A DNA stretch of 64,000 nt from an uncultured Collinsella sp. (lineage in GTDB: Bacteria > Actinomycetota > Coriobacteriia > Coriobacteriales > Coriobacteriaceae): contig UQHO01000005.1 of the NCBI GenBank assembly GCA_900540995.1, positions 21,556 to 85,555 on the forward strand, read 5' to 3'. A model generated the notes under the pieces. The model saw nothing but the letters and a program-made list of their open reading frames with translations, had not been told where the DNA came from and ran no database searches. Shown here in pieces: positions 26,940 through 34,483 of the stretch (positions are counted from its first letter, which is position 1; the number at the start of each line of letters is the position of its first letter). Made by a program: the position numbers and the translations under genes.

Positions 26940-27185
26940 ATGGCTACTGATCACGAGCTCGTGCTCTACGTTATGACCGGCTGCCCGTATTGCATAAAGG
27001 TCAAGCGCTTTTTGGCCGATAGCAGCGTGACCATTCCCGAACGCAATATCTCGACCGATACCGAAGCCGAGCAGACACTCATCGCCGTCGGCGGAAAACG
27101 CCAGGTTCCCTGCTTGTTCATCGACGGCAAGCCGCTTTACGAGTCAAGCGACATCATCGCATGGGTGCAGGAGAATCTGCTCTAG
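26940..27185 (+). CDS. Glutaredoxin-like protein
   Basis: 81 residues with a dithiol active site CPYC (Cys15, Cys18) after strand 1, a cis-Pro motif (RQVPCLFIDG) and the C-terminal ESSDIIAWVQ helix: a complete glutaredoxin/NrdH-type fold. It reduces disulfides in the cytoplasm, using glutathione-like thiols or thioredoxin reductase; which is not clear here. ATG 26940 follows TTGGAGACCT. It is followed by a long hairpin that may terminate it. Confidence 0.9.
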   Translation: MATDHELVLYVMTGCPYCIKVKRFLADSSVTIPERNISTDTEAEQTLIAVGGKRQVPCLFIDGKPLYESSDIIAWVQENLL

Positions 27186-27232
27186 TGCGCACACTCTGTC
27201 CGTCCAGGGACCCAGCCCATACGGCCCAAACA

Positions 27233-27287
27233 TGTACGCCAGCATCCAAAGTCGACCATTTCCGACATCTTTGGATGCTGGCGTACA
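27233..27287. repeat. Perfect 19-bp inverted repeat, family D (copy 1)
   Basis: TGTACGCCAGCATCCAAAG (27233-27251) and its exact complement (27269-27287) with a 17-base loop, then GCTTTTGGG. A diverged copy is at 28313-28367. It may end transcription of the glutaredoxin gene. Confidence 0.8.
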
Positions 27288-27386
27288 GCTTTTGGGTAGC
27301 CATGGACGCTCTTAGCCGACTAATTGTTTGAGGCGACCTTTGGATTATGGCTGTTTGACGCCTCTGGAAAGGTTTCCGAGAGGGCT

Positions 27387-27616
27387 GTGGTCAAAAAAGG
27401 GCAAATATGAGTACTGCTACCTGTTTAGTAGCAGCGATTTTGATCACTTCAGGAACTATTCAACGTTCCACTCGTCCGCAGACGACGTTATTTCTCCTCA
27501 TATGTTCAATAAAAGTAGCTCCTAATGGGAACAAATCTCATCAGGAGCTGCTATTTATAGCAAAATAAATGCAACCATAATGGCAACAGTACTCATATTT
27601 GCCCTTTTTTGACCAC
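27387..27616. mobile_element. 230-bp MITE-like element with perfect 30-bp terminal inverted repeats
   Basis: Left end GTGGTCAAAAAAGGGCAAAT onward (27387-27416) is exactly complementary to 27587-27616. The interior is AT-rich and holds a smaller inverted repeat around AGCTCCT/AGGAGCT. There is no plausible gene inside, so it would depend on a transposase elsewhere, if it moves at all. No clear target-site duplication is visible. Confidence 0.75.
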
Positions 27617-27944
27617 GACCCTCCAGAATAGTCGCTGAGAACGACACTAAATGACAAAATCCGGCACTTGGACGTTCTTATATGAGTAGCCATTGAAGGA
27701 CACCTAACGACTACTCCCATTCGCGACACACTGTGTCGCGAATTAAGCTGGTCCCATTACCGAAGACCAGTGAGAGTTCCTGCCCAGAATCTCGATAGCT
27801 TAATAAAGCGCTCCCCTCCGGAAGTTCAATGAGCATCCAAATTCCAAGCTGAAAAGCAAAGGAGTAGCGAAGCCGTCAATGCTCATTTCCTATCGAACAG
27901 GAGGGTCAAAACAAGCTAATTAGCCCGATAAACTGCTTGTATTT
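27617..27944. other. Gene-free stretch with small hairpins
   Basis: Part of an 834-base gap without genes. It holds a palindrome TTCGCGACA...TGTCGCGAA (27720-27742), a CTGGTC/GACCAG hairpin (27748-27770) and a decayed sequence near 27670 resembling repeat family A. Nothing codes for a recognisable protein. Confidence 0.5.
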
Positions 27945-27966
27945 TTGTCTACAAAATTGTATACAA
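27945..27966 (+). promoter_or_regulatory. Tandem operator-like palindromes upstream of the RHH gene
   Basis: TTGTCTACAA (27945-27954) and TTGTATACAA (27957-27966) are two near-identical palindromes 12 bases centre to centre. A pair of this size and spacing fits autoregulation by a ribbon-helix-helix dimer. Confidence 0.5.
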
Positions 27967-28019
27967 AAAGAGAATCCGAGAACCGGCGCTCGACATTATA
28001 TCGATCGATAGGAGGCGCT

Positions 28020-28286
28020 ATGGACGCTAAGCAGCTCGAAAAGATGATGGGGTTTGCTCCCGGAGAGTTGGAGAAAGCCGCAGAGGCATACGAAAAAGAT
28101 GGGTGGCCGAAGGGTCGCACCATCAAGCTGGGAAGGCCGTCGATCTCTGATGAGCCAAGCGCTGTTTTATCGGCACGTGTGGGTGAATCGGTCCTTGAAG
28201 CCTTTGACGCAAAAGCAAAGCGCCATGGGCAAACACGCACGGAGCGACTCAGAGAGCTCATCACGCTCGACGCAATGATTGCCTAG
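28020..28286 (+). CDS. Orphan ribbon-helix-helix antitoxin-like protein
   Basis: 88 residues, starting at ATG 28020 behind AGGAGGCGCT. The C-terminal half (LSARVGESVLEAFDAKAKRH then TRTERLRELI) matches the strand-helix-helix plan of CopG/RHH DNA-binding proteins; the N-terminal half (MDAKQLEKMMGFAPGELEKA) is helical and not recognised. Such proteins usually repress a toxin-antitoxin operon, but no toxin gene lies on either side: hairpin repeats surround it. Paired palindromes upstream suggest it binds its own promoter. Confidence 0.75.
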   Translation: MDAKQLEKMMGFAPGELEKAAEAYEKDGWPKGRTIKLGRPSISDEPSAVLSARVGESVLEAFDAKAKRHGQTRTERLRELITLDAMIA

Positions 28287-28312
28287 ACTCCACTCCCCCG
28301 CCGACCCAAACA

Positions 28313-28367
28313 TATACGCTGGCATCCAAAGTCGACATCTTTCGACATCTTTGGATGCTGGTGTACA
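28313..28367. repeat. Inverted repeat, family D (copy 2)
   Basis: The same architecture and loop as 27233-27287, with four mismatches between the arms. It lies 26 bases after the RHH stop codon and may serve as its terminator. Confidence 0.75.
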
Positions 28368-28380
28368 GCTTTTTGCTACA

Positions 28381-28437
28381 TAGTCGTTGGGGACGTCCTT
28401 AAATGACCAGTCGTTAAAGAACGCCCCCGATGACTAG
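28381..28437. repeat. Intergenic hairpin repeat, family A (copy 2)
   Basis: Arms TAGTCGTTGGGGACGTCCTT and AAGAACGCCCCCGATGACTA with the loop AAATGACCAGTCGTTA. It directly abuts the stop codon of the dihydrouridine synthase gene, so it can act as its terminator. Confidence 0.7.
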
Positions 28438-29391
28438 TTAGCCGTGGAAGCGAGCTGTGGGTGCAAGCGGCTGCTCGCGAAAGACGCGCTCGACGGCAGC
28501 GCGGTATTCGTCGACCTTTTTGGTCTTGCGTACGATCTTGTGGACGGTAGCGGGATCAGCGAAAGCGCACTTGGCGTAGAACCACCACTCCTTCATGCGG
28601 AAGACCGCATTGCCGCCAATCTCTTCTGCATATGCCGCAAACAGCGTGTCGTGGAAGCGCTGCAGCTCAGCAGCCGTTGCAGCAGGGCCACCCTTGACCA
28701 TGCGAGCCAGAGCGGGGTTCGCGAGCAGGCCACGCCCCAACATCACATGGCGCGTGCCGGGATAGGCCTCCACCAGCGCATCCATATCCTCAAGATCAAA
28801 AATATCGCCGTTATAGGCAACCGGGAACGGCGCACGCTCCAGCGTCTCGCCATAAAACTCTTTGCGCGGCGAGCCCGCATAACGGTCCTTCTGCACGCGC
28901 GGATGCACGATCAGCTCTGCCAGCGGCATGCGGCAATATAGATCGAGTACGCGCTCGTATTCGTCGTCGCTCTCCAACCCCAACCTGGTCTTGACCGATA
29001 CCGGCAGCGGAGAGCGCTCACACACGTCGCTCAAGAACACCTCAAGTTCGTCGAGATTACGCAAGAAACCCGAGCCCTTGCCCTTGGCGACAACCGTCCC
29101 CGAGGGGCAACCCAAGTTGAGATTGACCTCGCGATAGCCCATGTCGGCGAGCACCTGTGCCGCCCACACAAACTCGTCCGCGTTCTTGGACATCAGCTGA
29201 GGCACCACGTTGAGCCCCTGGTTATTGGCAGGATCGATCTCCTTAAACGCCTTGCCGCCAAAGCGGTTTCCCACCCGCGGCGGCGGCAAAAACGGCGTGT
29301 AATAGCAATCGAGCGCACCGAAGCACTCCGCATGCACGCGACGGAACACATGCCCGGTAATCCCCTCCATGGGGGCCAGCGAAAGGATCAT
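28438..29391 (-). CDS. tRNA-dihydrouridine synthase family protein
   Basis: 317 residues, FMN-dependent TIM barrel. MILSLAPMEGITGHVFRR opens the barrel; the catalytic Cys lies in NLNLGCPSG, followed by KGKGSGFL; VKTRLG and a late GRGLLANP loop bind FMN phosphate. Members reduce uridines in the D-loop of tRNA. The target position cannot be read from sequence. The upstream ribosome-binding site is weak (GAGAAGAG). The gene stands alone between hairpin repeats. Confidence 0.92.
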   Translation of the reverse strand: MILSLAPMEGITGHVFRRVHAECFGALDCYYTPFLPPPRVGNRFGGKAFKEIDPANNQGLNVVPQLMSKNADEFVWAAQVLADMGYREVNLNLGCPSGTVVAKGKGSGFLRNLDELEVFLSDVCERSPLPVSVKTRLGLESDDEYERVLDLYCRMPLAELIVHPRVQKDRYAGSPRKEFYGETLERAPFPVAYNGDIFDLEDMDALVEAYPGTRHVMLGRGLLANPALARMVKGGPAATAAELQRFHDTLFAAYAEEIGGNAVFRMKEWWFYAKCAFADPATVHKIVRKTKKVDEYRAAVERVFREQPLAPTARFHG

Positions 29392-29415
29392 CTACTCTTC
29401 TCTCATATCAACACA

Positions 29416-29436
29416 ACAAAGGGGCCGTCCCTTTGT
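29416..29436. repeat. Hairpin, GGGAC-type family C
   Basis: ACAAAGGG and CCCTTTGT with a 5-base loop, just upstream of the dihydrouridine synthase gene. Confidence 0.55.
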
Positions 29437-29524
29437 CACATGCATTATGCCTTGCGCTTCAGGCGATTCACAAGGAAGAGGTAGCTACTGAACGATGACC
29501 ACCCTCCAGCCGCACCCCATACAA

Positions 29525-29706
29525 CGAGGTCTAATACTTTTCCCGAGAAGTGAACGAGTGAAAACGGGCCCCGAAGCATCTGCACTTTCGAGATGCAATT
29601 TCCTGCGGTTTTGCCAGCCAAATCCTGCGGGTTTGACGTCTAAAAATGTCGATGCTTCGGAGGCCCAAGTATGGCCGTTCACTTCTCGGAAAAGTATTAG
29701 ACCTCG
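29525..29706. repeat. 182-bp long-arm palindromic element, family B (copy 2)
   Basis: The left end, starting CGAGGTCTAATACTTTT at 29525, is complementary for about 31 bases (one extra C) to the right end finishing at 29706. Further inward, GGGCCCCGAAGCATC pairs with GATGCTTCGGAGGCCC. The loop carries CCTGCGGTTTT and CCTGCGGGTTT as in copy 1 (12587-12770). No gene is inside; it lies in a 447-base gap. Confidence 0.85.
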
Positions 29707-29721
29707 ATTTACATGCCACTC

Positions 29722-29754
29722 AATGTGACAAAGTGGCTGCTCCTTTGTCACATT
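29722..29754. repeat. Hairpin, GACAAAG-type family C
   Basis: A perfect 12-bp stem AATGTGACAAAG/CTTTGTCACATT with a 9-base loop, 85 bases past the MFS gene end. It probably helps end leftward transcription. Confidence 0.6.
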
Positions 29755-29838
29755 CGATGAAAAAGGGCACCGATGTTAGTCGATGCCCCAAAGCGGCTGC
29801 AGGTTAAGCCCTACAGCGTATGTCTAAGACGAATCGAA

Positions 29839-31104
29839 CTATTCGTCCCAGGAGAGGTTCTTACCAGTCTTTTTTGCCAGCAGCAAGAACAGGCCGATAA
29901 TAACGTTGCATGCGATGCAGAAGATGAAGACGCCCTGGAAGGAGCCGACAAGCTCATAGACCTTCATCATAACGGGCATGCCAAAGGCGCCGACGATATA
30001 GCCCACGGAGCAGATCAGCGCGAAGATGCGACCGAAATCGCGGGAGCCAAAGACATCCATAACCAAAACGGTCAGGGCAGTGCCAGCGATGACGTACATT
30101 ACGTCGTTCACGCCTGCTGCGAGGATGCTGAGCGTCGAGTTGCCGCTGCTCATCATGAGCATGACAAAGGAGAGGATGGAGACAGCGAGCCAGCCCAGAA
30201 TGGCCTTCGTGCTGCCGAACCTATCGCAAGTGGTGCCGACGATCGGATTGAGGAACAGATCGAAAAGCGATGCAGCGGATACCATGAAGCCGCCCACCAT
30301 GGGGCTAAAACCAACCTCGGAAGCATACGTCGGGAAGAGCTGGTTCATGCAGCAAGTGAGCTGAACGAGACAGAGGAAGCCGATGCAGAAGAAGAAGGCA
30401 GGCGACTTAATGGCGCGCGCATAGCTAACGCCACGCGTGCTATCCTCGGTCGTCTCCTCGGTCTCGGTGACCGTCTCGCCCTCGACGTAGCCATAGGGCA
30501 GCATGCCCTTGTCCTGAGGCTTGTAGCGGATGATCAGAATGGAAGCTGGGAGAATGAGCACTGCGGAAACACCGGCGAGCACCAGATAACCAGTTCTCCA
30601 GCCAGCGGCCTCGATGACAGAGGTGATGACGGGACTCATGATGAGCATGTAAATCGAGTTCACTGCCCAAGCGAGACCGATTGCCAGGCCACCAGATTTT
30701 TTGAACCACTGGTCAATAACGTCGGACATAGCGACGCCGGTGGTGAAGGCGAAGCAAACGCCAATCAGGGCGCCAGCGGCGATGAACATCCAGACTTCGG
30801 TGTAGAAGGCCATGCCTGCGCCGGCAGCGAGCAAAATAAGCTCGACAACGGGGAGCCAAACCTTGCCAACGACCTTGGGAATGAGTTTTCCGACAAACGG
30901 AAGAGCTGCCGCAAGACCAATGAGCGTTGCGGTGAAGTAATACGAGAAGATGGAATAGTCAAACCCGAACTCCTCGCACACGGGTGCGACGAAGGAGCCC
31001 GCGATGACGCTATAGGATCCGGTCGTGCCGGCAGACATAAGGCCGAGCGCGATTACGAGAACCCATGCGTAAACCTTGCTGCTCTTTAACTTTGCATTTT
31101 CCAT
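29839..31104 (-). CDS. OFA-type MFS antiporter
   Basis: A 421-residue 12-TM major facilitator protein of the oxalate/formate antiporter (OFA) type: VIALGLMSAGTTGSYSVIAGSF at the N-terminus and VAMSDVIDQWFKKSGGLAIGLAW between helices 4 and 5. ATG 31104 follows AGGAGCT. It starts 11 bases after the carbamoyltransferase gene, forming an operon with it and the deiminase gene, so it probably exchanges the pathway substrate and product. A close paralogue lies at 34484. Confidence 0.88.
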   Translation of the reverse strand: MENAKLKSSKVYAWVLVIALGLMSAGTTGSYSVIAGSFVAPVCEEFGFDYSIFSYYFTATLIGLAAALPFVGKLIPKVVGKVWLPVVELILLAAGAGMAFYTEVWMFIAAGALIGVCFAFTTGVAMSDVIDQWFKKSGGLAIGLAWAVNSIYMLIMSPVITSVIEAAGWRTGYLVLAGVSAVLILPASILIIRYKPQDKGMLPYGYVEGETVTETEETTEDSTRGVSYARAIKSPAFFFCIGFLCLVQLTCCMNQLFPTYASEVGFSPMVGGFMVSAASLFDLFLNPIVGTTCDRFGSTKAILGWLAVSILSFVMLMMSSGNSTLSILAAGVNDVMYVIAGTALTVLVMDVFGSRDFGRIFALICSVGYIVGAFGMPVMMKVYELVGSFQGVFIFCIACNVIIGLFLLLAKKTGKNLSWDE

Positions 31105-31115
31105 TGACGCAGCTC

Positions 31116-32180
31116 CTAGAGACCCAGAAGGGCACACATAACGGCCTTGATGGTGTGCTGACGGTTCTCTGCCTCACGGAAGATGACCGAAGCGTTGGCC
31201 TCAAAGCACTCGTCGGCAATCTCGAAACCCTCGGTGATGATCTCGCGATGAAGGTCGTTCTTGCACTGGTCGAGGAGCATCTTGCCAACACGGTGATCCG
31301 CGTTGTGGACAGAGGGAAGCTCATGCATGCAGAAGATGTCGGGATTGTTGGTGCGCTTGCACAGCTCGCTGGTGACGCGATAGGGGTACAGAGACTCGGC
31401 ATCGCCCAACCAGGAGTTGTAGTCGTCGGGATCCAGAACCTCTTCTCCGCACTCGGGGTTGATGTAGCGCCACTCCTCGGTAACGATAACGTCAACGCCA
31501 TCCAGGGCATCGAGGTCAGAGGTGATGGTAAAGGTCCTATTGGGAGCGTACTTGGCGTAGCAGGCCTCCACCTCTTCGATCATTTCCTTGCACATCTGAT
31601 GACGGAGGTCGTCGGGGCCGATGGCGAGGAAGTCCATGTCGAGCATAGCGCACAGACGGCCATACCACACTGGGGCGCCGGCGCAGTTGCCAACGAAAGC
31701 CATCTTCTTGCCGCGGCTCGTACGCAGACCGCCCCATTGCTCTTCCATCGTAAGAGCGTCAGCGAGCATCTGAGTCGGGTGATCGCCGAGAGTAAGGGCA
31801 TTGATGACCGGGATGTCAACCAGGTCGGCGACGTCATAGAGGAACTGCTCGTCCTTCTGTGCGCGGTAGACGATGAGATCGTACATGCCGTTAAAGACGC
31901 GCATGGCATCCTTGACGGTCTCGCAGTCACCCATGTGGGAGTTGGTCAGATAAGTGAAGCCCATGCCCAAATCATTGCAGGAGGTCTCGAATGCGCAACG
32001 AGTACGGGTCGAGCCCCACTCAAAGTTGGCGAGGACGTTTTTGCCGGGGAAGTAGCGCTGGTCGACACCAGACTTCTTCTGAGCCTTAAGGTTCCAGGCA
32101 AGATCGATGAGATAGCGGAAATCCTCGGAGGAGAGATCATGGATGTTGATGTAGTCGCGACCGCGGAGGCTGTTGTTCAT
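31116..32180 (-). CDS. Ornithine/putrescine-type carbamoyltransferase with altered substrate motif
   Basis: A 354-residue transcarbamylase. The carbamoyl-phosphate loop STRTR is at residues 57-61 and HPTQ at 133-136; the ending AENRQHTIKA is typical of ornithine enzymes. The second-substrate motif, normally HCLP, reads HELP (284-287), and the SMG loop expected near residue 235 is missing. Context with an agmatine-deiminase-family gene suggests it transfers the carbamoyl group from a ureido product to phosphate, or the reverse, as putrescine carbamoyltransferase does; the real substrate is open. ATG 32180 follows GAAAGGA. No carbamate kinase gene is in the window. Confidence 0.85.
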   Translation of the reverse strand: MNNSLRGRDYINIHDLSSEDFRYLIDLAWNLKAQKKSGVDQRYFPGKNVLANFEWGSTRTRCAFETSCNDLGMGFTYLTNSHMGDCETVKDAMRVFNGMYDLIVYRAQKDEQFLYDVADLVDIPVINALTLGDHPTQMLADALTMEEQWGGLRTSRGKKMAFVGNCAGAPVWYGRLCAMLDMDFLAIGPDDLRHQMCKEMIEEVEACYAKYAPNRTFTITSDLDALDGVDVIVTEEWRYINPECGEEVLDPDDYNSWLGDAESLYPYRVTSELCKRTNNPDIFCMHELPSVHNADHRVGKMLLDQCKNDLHREIITEGFEIADECFEANASVIFREAENRQHTIKAVMCALLGL

Positions 32181-32224
32181 GCCTATTTCCTTTCGAATTA
32201 TTATCAAAATTATTGTTGAATGTG

Positions 32225-32256
32225 TCCCCGAGGAAAACACGGATATCCCTCGGGGA
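32225..32256. terminator. Hairpin between deiminase and carbamoyltransferase genes
   Basis: TCCCCGAGG pairs with CCTCGGGGA around a 14-base loop in the 123-base gap. With no U-tract it may be a processing or attenuation site rather than a full terminator. Confidence 0.45.
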
Positions 32257-32303
32257 GCGGTACATGTGGCGCCTAAGCCAAAGAGCGCAGGCTCTAAGGC
32301 TCA

Positions 32304-33542
32304 CTAACGACTGGCCGCCACGTCCTTAGTCCAGCAGTGCACGCCGCCGCCGGACAGGTTAAGCGCGAGGGAATCAATCATGATGACTTTGCGATCGGGG
32401 AAGCAGCTATCAAGAACTGCCTTGGCCTGCTCATCCTTCTCTTTCACGACCTCGCTCATGCCCTCGTGGTAATAACGCTGGCCAAGAACGACGCCGTTGC
32501 AAATCAGGAAGTTGCAGTAGCTCGCTGCGGCGTAGAAGTGGACGGGGCCCTCGGGCCAGGGGGTGCCATCCATAAACTTGCCGCCCATTTCGTCGATGAA
32601 GCCCTTATAGAGCTCGTAATCTTCATCGCCAGGGGCGATAACGACTTCAATAGGCTCGGCGGTGGGCATACGAACGATCTCGAAGGGCTTGCCCTCCCAG
32701 TCCGTTTCGTTGCTCAGGATCTCGTAGGCTGCCTCAATACGGCGACGAGACTCTGCTCCAGCCTTGCTCGAGGCTGCCTCTTCATCGGACACCTCGGCAA
32801 GAAGAATCTTGTTCGGAGTGATAAAGCGACACATCTCATCAATGTGAGCTGCAAAGCTCATGCCAAAGACGGGAGTTCCGTCTTCCTTCTCGTCGAGGAT
32901 GCCCAGTCGATAGTCGTCGTCCTCGAGCATAGGCTGCGGAAGCCAGATAACCTTGTTGAGGTTGTAGATGCGCTTATACTCGGCCTCTACTTCCTCTTTC
33001 GTGAACTCGGGATTACGCTTGCGGCATTCCGTGTCCTCGATGGCGATCAGAGTGCCGTGACCGTCAAACTCGCGGTCGCCGCCCTCCGAAACCATTTCGG
33101 AATTGACGATATCGAAGCAACCGAGCGCAACCGCCATGTGAACGGCTGCCTTACGTGCGGACTGGCACTCCGGGGAGTTCTTGTCCCACACGCCGTAATA
33201 GGTCCAAGCGGGGTTGACCATATAAGAATGGCCCTTGTCGTCGACCATGATGCTGGGACCGTTGTCGCGGACATAGAAGTTGGAGTCTTCGAACTGCGTG
33301 ATCTCGATGCGATCGAGATCAACCCCCTCCTCCTTCAGTCGCGAGCAAGCCTCCTCATAGAAGCCGGGGGTGCCGCAATTGAGGTTGACCGTAACGTCGC
33401 CATACTCGAGCAGAGCCTTGATCACGTCAACGCAGGGCTGGCGGTTATCGTAGCCCTCTGCACGGATGTAATCGGGAAGCCATGTCACATAGACGTTGGA
33501 GCGCTTCTCGAACTCGCCCGGCATACGATAGTTCTCGTACAT
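32304..33542 (-). CDS. Agmatine deiminase / PPAD family enzyme
   Basis: 412 residues of the guanidino-modifying fold (PF04371). Seen: MYENYRMPGEF start, VRDNGPS (substrate-binding Arg-Asp), EGGDREFDGHGT, AAHIDEM (catalytic His and Asp), and the nucleophile Cys403 in GGGVHCWT at the C-terminus. The family hydrolyses agmatine (or arginine residues) to the ureido product and ammonia. The EGGD motif differs from the EGGSIH of standard AguA, so the substrate is not certain. ATG 33542 follows GGAAGGACC. It is first gene of the operon and its promoter region holds TetR-type palindromes. Confidence 0.87.
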   Translation of the reverse strand: MYENYRMPGEFEKRSNVYVTWLPDYIRAEGYDNRQPCVDVIKALLEYGDVTVNLNCGTPGFYEEACSRLKEEGVDLDRIEITQFEDSNFYVRDNGPSIMVDDKGHSYMVNPAWTYYGVWDKNSPECQSARKAAVHMAVALGCFDIVNSEMVSEGGDREFDGHGTLIAIEDTECRKRNPEFTKEEVEAEYKRIYNLNKVIWLPQPMLEDDDYRLGILDEKEDGTPVFGMSFAAHIDEMCRFITPNKILLAEVSDEEAASSKAGAESRRRIEAAYEILSNETDWEGKPFEIVRMPTAEPIEVVIAPGDEDYELYKGFIDEMGGKFMDGTPWPEGPVHFYAAASYCNFLICNGVVLGQRYYHEGMSEVVKEKDEQAKAVLDSCFPDRKVIMIDSLALNLSGGGVHCWTKDVAASR

Positions 33543-33624
33543 GGTTGGTCCTTCCGTCGGGTTTCCCGCGATGCTGTCCGGCCGCGACAATAGCGGGGTT
33601 TCACCTGCTATAGTACTACTATAC

Positions 33625-33638
33625 CTACCGTTCGGTAG
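33625..33638. promoter_or_regulatory. TetR operator candidate 1
   Basis: CTACCG TT CGGTAG, 6-base arms, in the divergent region between the deiminase gene and tetR. Similar sites occur at 33674, 35803 and 35870. Confidence 0.65.
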
Positions 33639-33673
33639 ATAATTTTGAATAATTGCCGCTCGCCTACTGATAC

Positions 33674-33689
33674 ATACCGTTCGCCGTAT
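33674..33689. promoter_or_regulatory. TetR operator candidate 2
   Basis: ATACCGTTCGCCGTAT, 50 bases centre to centre from site 1, sharing TACCGTTCG. It is close to the start of the tetR gene. Confidence 0.5.
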
Positions 33690-33766
33690 ATAGTGGTCAT
33701 GTTTGGACACGAATTGATGTTCCGTTGCCATCCTTAATAATGTTGGTAGTGCGGAAGTGATTTGCA

Positions 33767-34345
33767 ATGGAGAAATGCAGCGTGAGCACAAGAAAAAAAA
33801 TATTGGACGCAATGTACGATCTTGTGGCAGAAGTCGGTTATGACAAAGCGTCTATCGGAAAGATTTGCGACTTTGTCGGTATATCCAAGCCGTCGGTGTA
33901 CTACTACTTTCCCTCAAAAGAGGAGATTTTCACTACGCTCTTGGACAGCATGTTTCCGACCATTGACTATCAGCGCGACTACTCGCTAATAGTCGATAGG
34001 GACGGGTTCAAGGCCGCGCTTATCGAGCTCGGCAATTCAGTTATAGGTGGCTATCGAAGCGATGAAAAGCGCCGGCGCGTGCTGGCCGAGGTTAGCGTTC
34101 AAGCAAATCGAATTCCTGCAGTTCAGGAACGTCAAGCGACGGCGACCAAACGAACCATGGATGCGCTTAAAGACATCCTTCTTCATGGTGTAGAGATTGG
34201 CGCGTTTTCCGATAGCGCCGACGTAATGCTCTACGTACAAATTCTTTATACCGTTCTGGAGGGAGCAAGCAATACGGTCGCTCAAGGTGAGGATATTGAT
34301 GAGAAAGCGGTTTGGGCGGGAATAGTCGAGCTTATGTTCAAATAA
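33767..34345 (+). CDS. TetR family transcriptional regulator
   Basis: 192 residues. The N-terminal HTH is clear (ILDAMYDLVAEVGYDKASIG, then ICDFVGISKPSVYYYFPSKEEIF), followed by an all-helical ligand-binding domain. It is divergent from the deiminase-carbamoyltransferase-MFS operon and convergent with the second MFS gene. Palindromes of one type lie at both promoters, so it probably represses the whole locus and itself, released by the substrate or a product. GGAAG precedes ATG 33767 at a slightly long spacing. Confidence 0.92.
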   Translation: MEKCSVSTRKKILDAMYDLVAEVGYDKASIGKICDFVGISKPSVYYYFPSKEEIFTTLLDSMFPTIDYQRDYSLIVDRDGFKAALIELGNSVIGGYRSDEKRRRVLAEVSVQANRIPAVQERQATATKRTMDALKDILLHGVEIGAFSDSADVMLYVQILYTVLEGASNTVAQGEDIDEKAVWAGIVELMFK

Positions 34346-34406
34346 ACCAGCCAAGCTGAAGCGCATGTTGGCACCCATGGTGCCTGCGGGCAACCTTTAA
34401 AACGAA

Positions 34407-34448
34407 AACAGGGGTCGACTCCAGTCTGGCTTGGAGTCGACCCCTGTT
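34407..34448. terminator. Bidirectional terminator between tetR and MFS gene
   Basis: A perfect 17-bp stem (AACAGGGGTCGACTCCA with its complement, 34407-34423 and 34432-34448) with an 8-base loop. Confidence 0.85.
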
Positions 34449-34483
34449 GCATGGCAATCTATGCCGATGCAAATCGGCGCTTA

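Noticed and set aside
27233..28367. Repeats considered as a CRISPR array
   Set aside because: There are only two copies about 1 kb apart, they are inverted repeats rather than spaced direct repeats, and no cas genes are present.
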